Shown: in pieces, positions 7,361 through 14,219 of the stretch
Position numbering within the stretch: position 1 is the stretch's first letter
How the letters are laid out: every line of letters starts with the position of its first letter
NCBI GenBank assembly: GCA_045546695.1
Contig: JAZQDE010000026.1
Span: 1-31,275 of the forward strand
Direction of reading: 5' to 3'
Length of the DNA stretch: 31,275 nt
Source: SIG424 sp045546695
GTDB lineage: Bacteria; Bacillota; Clostridia; UBA1212; UBA1255
The notes under the pieces: model-generated
What the model saw: the letters and a program-made list of their open reading frames with translations, nothing else
What the model was told of the DNA's origin: nothing
The model's database searches: none
Position numbers and translations under genes: made by a program

Positions 7361-8143
7361 TTATTTTACAAGTTTTACATTGAGAAACTTATCACATATA
7401 AAATCAGTATCATTGAATTTGTATGCACCAAGAATTGTGCCGCTCTCATCAGCGTCTATAACGCACGGAAGCAGACCGATAATGCTGCCTTCTTCCGGCA
7501 CAAAACCTGTAGAATCAATCGTAATATCCTGCTTGCCGCCTACACTGCATGCCGCATCAATTTTCACTAAAGACCACGGGATCATCACTTCAACTACGTA
7601 TCCGTCAGTGCCTGCAGTATGCCCCGTCGCCTTGCCTGTTATCTCATCAGAAACAAGACCATCCATGAAATTATGTCTGTACCCTATTATTTTACCATTT
7701 TCCATAGCGCCAAAAGAGAAGAAAATGCCTTCTGCCTTTTCACCACTAAGAAGTCGGCCCGGATTAATCGCCAGCTCAATACAATCAATGCCTACCCAGA
7801 AAGATTTTTCATCTCTGTAGCTCGGAGTTGTGTCGTTTATAGAAGCCGCATAGTAAAGGCCGGTCTCGTCCCACGCGAAGTAAATCTCGGTAACGCTGTT
7901 TGCCACTTCGCCTACCCACGCGCTGCAGCTGCCGTCATCCATCACACGTCTTACCTGATATTCATCCTCTCCTATCACGCCGTCTACAGTGGGGGCGCCG
8001 TACGGAATATCAAAAGCTATTTTAATCAGATTGCTTCCCGGCTTATCCTTTTCTCCGCCTTTATCTTCTTCGGATTCACCGCATCCGGTGAAAAGCACCA
8101 TAGCCATAGTCATAGCTAAAAGAAGAGCCAATATTTTTTTCAT
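7361..8143 (-). CDS. CBM9-like carbohydrate-binding lipoprotein
   Basis: 260 residues. Signal peptide with lipobox FTGC (about residues 18-21), a charged Glu/Lys/Asp linker, then one beta-sandwich of the CBM9/DOMON type: TVDGVIGEDEYQ (the usual opening of these domains), VTEIYFAWDETGLYYAASIND, DCIELAINPG, and TDGYVVEVMIPWSLVKI (a typical strand in this fold). No catalytic module is present, so a binding role is likely. GGAGG is 8 bases upstream of the ATG. It is followed after 94 bp by the secreted hydrolase-like protein, whose C-terminal half has the same fold, which suggests that the two act on the same polymer. The function is inferred from fold resemblance only. Confidence 0.65.
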   Translation of the reverse strand: MKKILALLLAMTMAMVLFTGCGESEEDKGGEKDKPGSNLIKIAFDIPYGAPTVDGVIGEDEYQVRRVMDDGSCSAWVGEVANSVTEIYFAWDETGLYYAASINDTTPSYRDEKSFWVGIDCIELAINPGRLLSGEKAEGIFFSFGAMENGKIIGYRHNFMDGLVSDEITGKATGHTAGTDGYVVEVMIPWSLVKIDAACSVGGKQDITIDSTGFVPEEGSIIGLLPCVIDADESGTILGAYKFNDTDFICDKFLNVKLVK

Positions 8144-8167
8144 GGTAAAAACCTCCGTTTTTTTGTA

Positions 8168-9976
8168 TTAATTAAACTGTGAATTGTACAGCGTACTGTA
8201 AAATCCGCCTTTTTCCATAAGTTCATCGTGAGTACCGGATTCTGTAATCTCGCCTTTTTGAAGAACAACTATTTTGTCGCAATTCTGGATTGTAGACAGG
8301 CGGTGAGCGATGATAAAGCATGTCCTACCCCTCATAAGTTCGTTCATAGCTTCCTGAATCTGGATTTCAGTGCGCGAGTCAACGTTTGAAGTCGCCTCAT
8401 CGAGAATCAACATCGGTGAGTCAGAAATCATCGCGCGAGCGATCGTAATAAGCTGTTTCTGCCCCTTTGAAATATTCACACCGTCGTCTGATATTACAGT
8501 ATCATACCCATCAGGCAGGCTCTCTATAAAACTATGTATCTTTGCGGCTTTTGCTGCGGATACAACTTCTTCCTTGGTAGCACCCTCCCTGCCGTATGCA
8601 ATATTGTCGTAAATCGTGCCGTAGAACAGCCACGTATCCTGAAGTACCATTGTATACGCGTGCCTCAATGATTTTCTTGTAAAATCAACTGTATCTTTAT
8701 CGTCAATCGTTATCATTCCGGAATCAGGATCATAAAACCTCATAAGCAGGCTGATTATGGTCGTCTTTCCTGCACCGGTCGGCCCGACAATAGCTATCGT
8801 TTTACCGGGCTCGGCTGACATGGATATACCCTTTAATATGACCTTTTCTTTAGTATATCCGAATACCACGTCACGAAAATCAACGCTGCCTTTTGTTTCC
8901 CCGAGTGCTGTTGCGCCTTCTTTGTCTTCCTTTTCAGGCTCTTCGTCAAGTATCTTGAATACTCTGTCTGCAGCTGAAAAAGCCGACTGGAATTCATGTA
9001 AAATATTGGCAAATTCATTTATCGGACCTGCGAATTTTCTTGAGTACTGAACAAACTGAGCAACGCCGCCAAGTGATATAAAGAACAAACTACCTGATTT
9101 TACAGCGCCGCTTTGCGAGAGCATATAAAGTATTCCTCCGAGTATCATTACAAGTGATATGGACAAGTTGTTTATGAAGTTTACTGACGGTCCCAGCGTT
9201 GCGCCGTAGTAGTCAGCGTTATAATATGCATCCATGGCGTCCTCATTGCGCTTATTAAAGCGACCGCCGATTTCATTTTCACGCTCATAAGCCTGTATTG
9301 TGCGGCAACCTGAGAGCATTTCTTCTGCATAGCCATTTAATTCGCCGAGCTTGCGCGAGCGCAATTTGAAGAGCGGCTTTACCTTCTTTGACCTGTATCT
9401 GGTGAAAAGAATGGCCGCCGGTACTGTAATGACAAAGACAAGAATCATAGGTTTTGAAATATTCCACATGAAAATCAATGAGCCGATAACTGTATATATA
9501 CTCGTCATTACCTGCACAAGGTCGTTCGACAGTGTGCTGTTGATAGTGTCAACGTCGTATGAAATATGGCTTATGATATCCCCGGTCGGGTGTTTGTCAA
9601 AATATCCGACCGGCAGAGACGTCAGCTTTTCAAAGAGCTGTTTTCTCATCGTATATACTATTTTCTGGCTCATGTACATCATAACTACTGCCAGTAAATA
9701 TGACATTACAGCTGACAGAATATAGCAAAGCAACATGCGTATTACGTTATATTGAACAGAATCAAAATCAACGCCTGTAGCAAGTGTAATAGCGTCAATT
9801 GCCTCTCCTGAATACATAGGTCCGAGGAGAGAGAGCTGGTTGGAAAGAAGTGTCAATATTACTGCCGGTATGAATAAATACCAATATCTGAATACGTATC
9901 CGCACAATCTGAAGAGAATGTCCTTGACCGACTTACGTTCTTCTGTTTTGTTCTGTTCGTTTTTCTTATCAGTCAA
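8168..9976 (-). CDS. ABC exporter half-transporter, canonical-ATPase subunit
   Basis: 602 residues: a six-helix type-I exporter membrane domain (about 20-320) fused to an ATPase domain (about 350-595). Walker A GPTGAGKT is near 396, Walker B MLILDEATS near 522 with the catalytic Glu, and the H-loop is IIAHRLST. The signature motif is altered to NISKGQKQ instead of LSGGQ. That pattern fits one half of a heterodimeric exporter, where this altered signature faces the degenerate Walker site of the partner. The start is taken as TTG at 9976, 8 bases after GGGAGG; longer GTG starts reach 10003. With TTG the gene overlaps the partner's stop by 8 bases, indicating translational coupling. The substrate is unknown; drugs, lipids or peptides are all possible. 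Confidence 0.88.
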   Translation of the reverse strand: MTDKKNEQNKTEERKSVKDILFRLCGYVFRYWYLFIPAVILTLLSNQLSLLGPMYSGEAIDAITLATGVDFDSVQYNVIRMLLCYILSAVMSYLLAVVMMYMSQKIVYTMRKQLFEKLTSLPVGYFDKHPTGDIISHISYDVDTINSTLSNDLVQVMTSIYTVIGSLIFMWNISKPMILVFVITVPAAILFTRYRSKKVKPLFKLRSRKLGELNGYAEEMLSGCRTIQAYERENEIGGRFNKRNEDAMDAYYNADYYGATLGPSVNFINNLSISLVMILGGILYMLSQSGAVKSGSLFFISLGGVAQFVQYSRKFAGPINEFANILHEFQSAFSAADRVFKILDEEPEKEDKEGATALGETKGSVDFRDVVFGYTKEKVILKGISMSAEPGKTIAIVGPTGAGKTTIISLLMRFYDPDSGMITIDDKDTVDFTRKSLRHAYTMVLQDTWLFYGTIYDNIAYGREGATKEEVVSAAKAAKIHSFIESLPDGYDTVISDDGVNISKGQKQLITIARAMISDSPMLILDEATSNVDSRTEIQIQEAMNELMRGRTCFIIAHRLSTIQNCDKIVVLQKGEITESGTHDELMEKGGFYSTLYNSQFN

Positions 9977-11693
9977 TGAAAGCACCTCCCATCTGCGAGT
10001 CACTTATCTCTTTGTATTCTATGCAATTTTTAAGCAGATACTCATGTGTACCTGTGCCGATGATTCTGCCCTCTTCAAGAACAACGATTATATCGCTGTC
10101 TTTTATGGAGCTGACTCTCTGCGCGATAGTCACGAGTGTAATGCCTTCCATGTTATTTGCCAATGCTTGTCTTAGCATTGCATCCGTCTTGTAATCGAGC
10201 GCCGACGAGCTGTCATCAAGGATAAGAATATCAGGCCTTGTCGCAAGAGCTCTCGACATGAGGACACGCTGCTTCTGTCCTCCTGAAATATTCGTGCCAT
10301 GAGCCGACAGTTCGTGTTCGTATCCATCGGGAAAAGCATTTATAAACTCGTCAGCCTGGGCTACTTTAGCTGCATGTACAACATCTTCATGCGTAACGTC
10401 ACGACCGAATTTAATATTTTCTTCAATCGTGTCGGCATATAAGAAGTCATTTTGCTGGCAGGAGCCGAACATTTTGTAAAGCCTATCTTTTTCTATCGTT
10501 CTGATATCTTCTCCGTTTATGTAAACAGCACCTGAATTTACATCATAAAAACGCAGAAGCAGCTTTATAATCGTTGATTTTCCGGAGCCTGTCGCACCGA
10601 TAATACCGATTGAGCCACCTTTTTTCACGGAGAAGTTTATGTTTTCAATGTTGTTCTTTTTACCTTTATATGAAAAAGTGACGTTCTCGAACACAATGTG
10701 CGCGTCCGTCTTTTTATCGGGAAATTCCTCTTTGGATCTGATTGCAAGAGGCTCGTCCGTTTCCAGAATCTGGGTGATTCGCCTTGCCGAAGCGGCGCTC
10801 TTTGTATACATTACGAACATTCTTGTAACAGACATCATTGCCATTGATATCAGAGTAAAATATTGCATAAAAGCTATCACGGTCTCAGGATCTGACAGTC
10901 CTTTTGAAACGCGAGTCGCGCTCAGGGCTATTACTGCGACTATGCCGACATTCATAAGCAACGTCATTATTGGATTTACTGTACCCATTATCATACCTGC
11001 ATGCACTTCGTCGTGTATCAGCTTTTTGTTTACTTTGTCATATCGTTCATGCTCGTAATCTGTTTTGGAGAGAGCCTTGATAACCCTTATTCCCTGTATA
11101 TCCTCTCGTACAACACGAATCATTCCATCTACCGACTTCTGAACTCTTGAATACAACGGTACTCCTTTTCGTGAAATAAAAAATACAGTCACAAAGATAA
11201 ATGGTAAAAGTGCAATCATAGCAAGTGAAAGGTAGGCATCCATAAACATCGTTATTATGATGCCGCCAATGAGCATAATCGGCGCTCTGACGCCCAGCCT
11301 TTGCATCATATTCGTGAAATGGTGCACGTTGTACGTATCAGTTGTGATTCTTGATTCTAATGATGGTATTGTAAATTCGTCAGTCTGTGTGGCTGAAAGT
11401 CTCAATGTTCTGATGAATAATTCTTTTCTTACGCTCTGTGCAAAATTCCTTGATACTTTTGCGGCCATTCTGTTTGCGATGATATTGCATACACATGCAA
11501 TAGCCGAGAAGAGTACCATCATTCCGCCCCAAAATACAATATCAGGTACACTTTGTCTTGTTACAACCTCTTTCAATATATGTGTTAAAATATATGGTAG
11601 CATCAATTCCGCCAATGTGCCGGCCACTTTAATCGCAAAACCGATGGCCATTCTGCCCAAAAAAGGCGTCAGATACTTTTTGAAAAGTCCCAC
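9969..11693 (-). CDS. ABC exporter half-transporter, degenerate-ATPase subunit
   Basis: 574 residues: an exporter membrane domain (about 10-300) and an ATPase domain (about 330-560). Walker A GATGSGKST is near 365 and the signature ISGGQKQR near 466 is normal. Walker B reads ILILDDSSSALD, with Asp in place of the catalytic Glu, and the switch region reads TIAQRVSS, with Gln in place of the H-loop His. These are the substitutions known for the non-hydrolysing site of heterodimeric exporters such as TM287/288 and BmrCD. The start is GTG at 11693; AAGGAG lies 12 bases upstream, which is long. It is the first gene of the pair, with promoter at 11784-11812. No MarR-type regulator is adjacent, although an inverted repeat lies in the leader. 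Confidence 0.88.
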   Translation of the reverse strand: MGLFKKYLTPFLGRMAIGFAIKVAGTLAELMLPYILTHILKEVVTRQSVPDIVFWGGMMVLFSAIACVCNIIANRMAAKVSRNFAQSVRKELFIRTLRLSATQTDEFTIPSLESRITTDTYNVHHFTNMMQRLGVRAPIMLIGGIIITMFMDAYLSLAMIALLPFIFVTVFFISRKGVPLYSRVQKSVDGMIRVVREDIQGIRVIKALSKTDYEHERYDKVNKKLIHDEVHAGMIMGTVNPIMTLLMNVGIVAVIALSATRVSKGLSDPETVIAFMQYFTLISMAMMSVTRMFVMYTKSAASARRITQILETDEPLAIRSKEEFPDKKTDAHIVFENVTFSYKGKKNNIENINFSVKKGGSIGIIGATGSGKSTIIKLLLRFYDVNSGAVYINGEDIRTIEKDRLYKMFGSCQQNDFLYADTIEENIKFGRDVTHEDVVHAAKVAQADEFINAFPDGYEHELSAHGTNISGGQKQRVLMSRALATRPDILILDDSSSALDYKTDAMLRQALANNMEGITLVTIAQRVSSIKDSDIIVVLEEGRIIGTGTHEYLLKNCIEYKEISDSQMGGAFID

Positions 11694-11713
11694 TTATAAA
11701 TTCTTCTCCTTTT

Positions 11714-11730
11714 ATTCGTTTCTGACGAAT
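11714..11730. promoter_or_regulatory. Inverted repeat in the ABC exporter leader
   Basis: ATTCGT-TTCTG-ACGAAT, a perfect 6-bp dyad with a 5-base spacer, lies between the exporter promoter (11784-11812) and the GTG start at 11693. It could be an operator for a repressor coded elsewhere or a small RNA hairpin near the ribosome site. Confidence 0.4.
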
Positions 11731-11783
11731 AGCTGCTTTCTCTCCCTGTCTGCTTCAGCTTGTTATTTATGCGAATTAAAAAG

Positions 11784-11812
11784 ATTATATACGATTATTT
11801 TTCATCGCTCAA
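11784..11812 (-). promoter_or_regulatory. Sigma-A promoter for the ABC exporter operon
   Basis: Minus strand TTGAGC (11807-11812), 17-base spacer, TATAAT (11784-11789). The -10 is perfect. It gives an untranslated leader of about 85 bases. Confidence 0.7.
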
Positions 11813-11819
11813 GCGTTTT

Positions 11820-11846
11820 TTGTTGCTCATATATTTTTTTTATGAT
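11820..11846 (+). promoter_or_regulatory. Possible promoter for the sugar isomerase-like gene
   Basis: TTGTTG (11820-11825), 15-base spacer, TATGAT (11841-11846), 36 bases before the ATG. The spacer is short. It is divergent from the exporter promoter, with only 7 bases between the two -35 elements, so the two promoters would compete or be regulated together. Confidence 0.4.
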
Positions 11847-11882
11847 ATCATCACAGGTGAAAAAATATTTGGAGGTTCGTAT

Positions 11883-12611
11883 ATGAAACATATAGGTTTA
11901 CAGCTTTATTCTGTGCGCAATGACATGGCACAGGATGTATACGCTACTTTGAAGAAAACGGCTGAACTTGGTTATACAGGCGTTGAATTTGCCGGTTATT
12001 ATGATATTCCCGCAAAGCAGATGAAGCAGTGGCTCGACGAGCTCGGACTCATTGCTTACAGCACACATACAAACGTTCTGGCTGATTTTGAACAGGCATC
12101 TTCTTATCTTACCGAGCTCGGTTGCAAGAATGCGGTAATCCCCGGTATCCCCGGCTTTGATTCCGAAGAGGAAGTTCTCGGAATCGCGCAGAAAATGACA
12201 GAAGCAGGTAAAATGTATCTTGGAAAAGGCATTAAAGTGGGCTATCACAATCACGCTCATGAGTTTAAAAAGAATGGTGACAAGGGCTGGATGCTTGACG
12301 TTCTTTATGATAATACAGACCCCGGCGTTGTTGGCATGCAGCTTGACGTTTGCTGGTCAACAGTTGGCGGCCAGGATCCTGTTGAATACCTCAAAAAGTA
12401 TCAGGACAGAATCACTTTAGTACATATGAAAGAAGTTATGACTGTATCCCCTTACGAAGGCACAGCTATCGGCGAAGGTATTGTTGATTTTAAAGCTATT
12501 TATGATCTTCTCGGTGATGACGTTATTTATATCGTTGAGCAGGAAAACATCAAAACCATGGAAACATGGGAAGGCCTTGCAAAGAGCCAGAAATATCTTG
12601 CTTCACTGTAA
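11883..12611 (+). CDS. Sugar phosphate isomerase/epimerase (xylose isomerase-like TIM barrel)
   Basis: 242 residues, cytoplasmic. It begins IGLQLYSVRNDM and continues with KKTAELGYTGVEFAGYYDIPA, the usual opening of the AP_endonuc_2/xylose isomerase-like barrel. KVGYHNHAHEFK carries His residues and a Glu typical of the metal site, GMQLDVCWSTVGG the Asp, ITLVHMKEV the next His and YIVEQEN the last Glu. Enzymes of this group isomerise or epimerise sugars or inositols with a divalent metal; the exact substrate cannot be told. At 242 residues it is somewhat shorter than the usual 260-290. The ATG at 11883 is chosen because GGAGG (11871-11875) is 7 bases upstream; longer in-frame starts back to 11760 would run through promoter-like sequence. 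It is monocistronic, with a strong terminator at 12634-12665. Confidence 0.85.
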   Translation: MKHIGLQLYSVRNDMAQDVYATLKKTAELGYTGVEFAGYYDIPAKQMKQWLDELGLIAYSTHTNVLADFEQASSYLTELGCKNAVIPGIPGFDSEEEVLGIAQKMTEAGKMYLGKGIKVGYHNHAHEFKKNGDKGWMLDVLYDNTDPGVVGMQLDVCWSTVGGQDPVEYLKKYQDRITLVHMKEVMTVSPYEGTAIGEGIVDFKAIYDLLGDDVIYIVEQENIKTMETWEGLAKSQKYLASL

Positions 12612-12633
12612 TAATATCAGTAAAAATAAAAAG

Positions 12634-12665
12634 ATGGTCGGATTAAGCGAATCCGACCATTTTTT
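12634..12665. terminator. Bidirectional intrinsic terminator
   Basis: Perfect 11-bp stem ATGGTCGGATT/AATCCGACCAT (12634-12644 and 12650-12660) with 5-base loop, followed by TTTTT on the plus strand and preceded by an A-rich run that gives U residues on the minus strand. It separates the convergent isomerase-like and SGNH hydrolase genes. Confidence 0.9.
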
Positions 12666-12687
12666 ATATCCGATATTAATCTCATTA

Positions 12688-13341
12688 TCACATAGCTTTC
12701 AGGAAAGCAACAATCTTTTCAGCAAGAATCTCGTGACCGGCGTCATTCGGATGAAGTCCATCCGGAACGTACTTTTCACGCATCACCGGCACTCTCGGCT
12801 GGATACCATATGTTGCATATAAATCAAGAACAGGAATTGAATAATATTCTGTAATCTCTTTGATAGCATCAACGTATCTTTTCAGATTATTTCGTATAAC
12901 TCCCCCATGTTCAGTCTTTGTCCCTTCTTCATCGGCTCTGTGAATAGGTGTAATAAAGATAATTTTTGACTCAGGATAGCGATTAATCAACTTTTCACAA
13001 AGAACGTGAACAGCGCCGCAGAACGTCTCTTCTGTCCTGTCTGTAAACGATCCGAACGGAGCATCTCCGTGACCGTAGTCGTTTGTGCCGCCAAAAACAA
13101 TTACAACGTCGCAATCAGCTTCCATCTCGTCAACTCTGCCTATAAAATATAAGTCATGTCTCGGAGGATTCGATGGAACTTTCTGGATTGCAATTCGCGT
13201 GCCACCGATGCCATAGTTGTTTGCTATAACGCCATATCTATCTGCAATCAGGTTTGTAAAACGTTTATCAACGCCTGATGTGCCATGACCTTCTGTTATA
13301 CTGTCGCCAAGAAAATTAATCTTTAATCCTTTTAATTCCAT
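12688..13341 (-). CDS. SGNH/GDSL-family hydrolase
   Basis: 217-residue cytoplasmic esterase-like protein with no signal peptide. All four SGNH blocks are visible: LGDSITEGHG (block I, catalytic Ser about 13), NNYGIGG (block II Gly), VFGGTNDYG (block III Asn) and DGLHPNDAG (block V Asp and His). Family members remove acyl groups from lipids, sugars or other small molecules; the substrate here is unknown. GAGGTG is 7 bases before the ATG. It lies 17 bp after the membrane protein gene and is probably the last gene of the operon that starts at the 19-residue ORF. Confidence 0.9.
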   Translation of the reverse strand: MELKGLKINFLGDSITEGHGTSGVDKRFTNLIADRYGVIANNYGIGGTRIAIQKVPSNPPRHDLYFIGRVDEMEADCDVVIVFGGTNDYGHGDAPFGSFTDRTEETFCGAVHVLCEKLINRYPESKIIFITPIHRADEEGTKTEHGGVIRNNLKRYVDAIKEITEYYSIPVLDLYATYGIQPRVPVMREKYVPDGLHPNDAGHEILAEKIVAFLKAM

Positions 13342-13358
13342 TATTACACCTCATTTGT

Positions 13359-14087
13359 TTATTTGTTTATTTCTTCACCTTCAACGGTGACGACTACATT
13401 ATCATTGTCAACGTCAGTCTCCTGCCCGAAATTGCCATAGTGAAAATTCTCAAATTCATCTTCCGGATCGTCTTTATTGCCGAATATATTTGATATTAAA
13501 ATCAGTAGAAACGGTAACAGCGATACCACGTAAAAAACCAGATCGTACTGCTGCTGAAGTGCCTGCGTATTGCCTCCTGACTGGAACGCAAAAAAGAATG
13601 GAATCGGTGAAATAAGTATCAATCTCAAAATATGTAATACTATTGATACACCTGACAATCTTCTGCTACAATCCGGTCTGATTCTGTTGATATATAAAAA
13701 CGCACTAAGCCAGCCCAGCGTGCATAAAACAGAAGCAATCGCTGACGGGACTGTGCGGAATGCCATTTTCAAAACACCAAGTCCCATTAAATCAATAAAA
13801 AACTTTTCTAAATCAGGTTCGTCAAGTGTCAATTCATAAAAAACATTGTACAGTTCTGCCTTATTGAATGATACAATCAACCACGTCGTAGACATGCATC
13901 CGACAATCTGCAGAAATGCTGCTACGAACCCCATCAGTCTGCCATCTTTATTTTTAATTGCCAAAAATATGAATATGCTGAAAAATAGCAAGCCGAAAAA
14001 TGCCGAAACAAAGCAAGACCTGTACACGTAATCTGTGTTGAGGTCTGCTTGTAAGTTATAGAAAAATTCGACTAATAAATCAAACAT
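13359..14087 (-). CDS. Multi-pass membrane protein, unknown function
   Basis: 242 residues with about five hydrophobic segments (near 25-44, 51-71, 117-134, 143-165, 183-201) and an acidic tail rich in Asp, Glu and Asn after residue 205. I do not recognise a family. The start ATG (14085-14087) lies 2 bases after the stop of the 19-residue ORF and has no strong ribosome site of its own, so it probably relies on translation of that ORF. It precedes the SGNH hydrolase by 17 bp. Confidence 0.7.
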   Translation of the reverse strand: MFDLLVEFFYNLQADLNTDYVYRSCFVSAFFGLLFFSIFIFLAIKNKDGRLMGFVAAFLQIVGCMSTTWLIVSFNKAELYNVFYELTLDEPDLEKFFIDLMGLGVLKMAFRTVPSAIASVLCTLGWLSAFLYINRIRPDCSRRLSGVSIVLHILRLILISPIPFFFAFQSGGNTQALQQQYDLVFYVVSLLPFLLILISNIFGNKDDPEDEFENFHYGNFGQETDVDNDNVVVTVEGEEINK

Positions 14088-14089
14088 AA

Positions 14090-14149
14090 TTATTCATCGC
14101 TCAATTCAGCCTGCATTAGATTGAAACCTTCAACAATAGATTCGAGCAT
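14090..14149 (-). CDS. 19-residue small ORF upstream of the membrane protein
   Basis: Reads MLESIVEGFNLMQAELSDE, an acidic, possibly helical peptide. GAGGGG lies 8 bases before its ATG, a better ribosome site than that of the gene it precedes, and its TAA is separated from the next ATG by only 2 bases. It may be a translational coupling leader or a small protein. Evidence is the ribosome site and the spacing only. Confidence 0.5.
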   Translation of the reverse strand: MLESIVEGFNLMQAELSDE

Positions 14150-14182
14150 ATCATTTTCCCCTCGCTATATTTACTGCTATTA

Positions 14183-14211
14183 ATTATGTCACAGTGCTTG
14201 TCTAAAATCAA
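14183..14211 (-). promoter_or_regulatory. Sigma-A promoter for the small ORF/membrane protein/SGNH operon
   Basis: Minus strand TTGATT (14206-14211), 17-base spacer, CATAAT (14183-14188), 33 bases before the ATG at 14149. Confidence 0.55.
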
Positions 14212-14219
14212 CATCTTTT

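Noticed and set aside
7619..8119. 166-codon open frame on the plus strand
   Set aside because: It lies wholly antisense to the CBM9-like lipoprotein gene, has no ribosome site and its translation is unlike a folded protein.
8168..10003. Longer ABC subunit starting at GTG 10003
   Set aside because: The TTG at 9976 has GGGAGG at ideal distance, while the longer start would lie within the ribosome-site region and overlap the partner gene by 35 bases.
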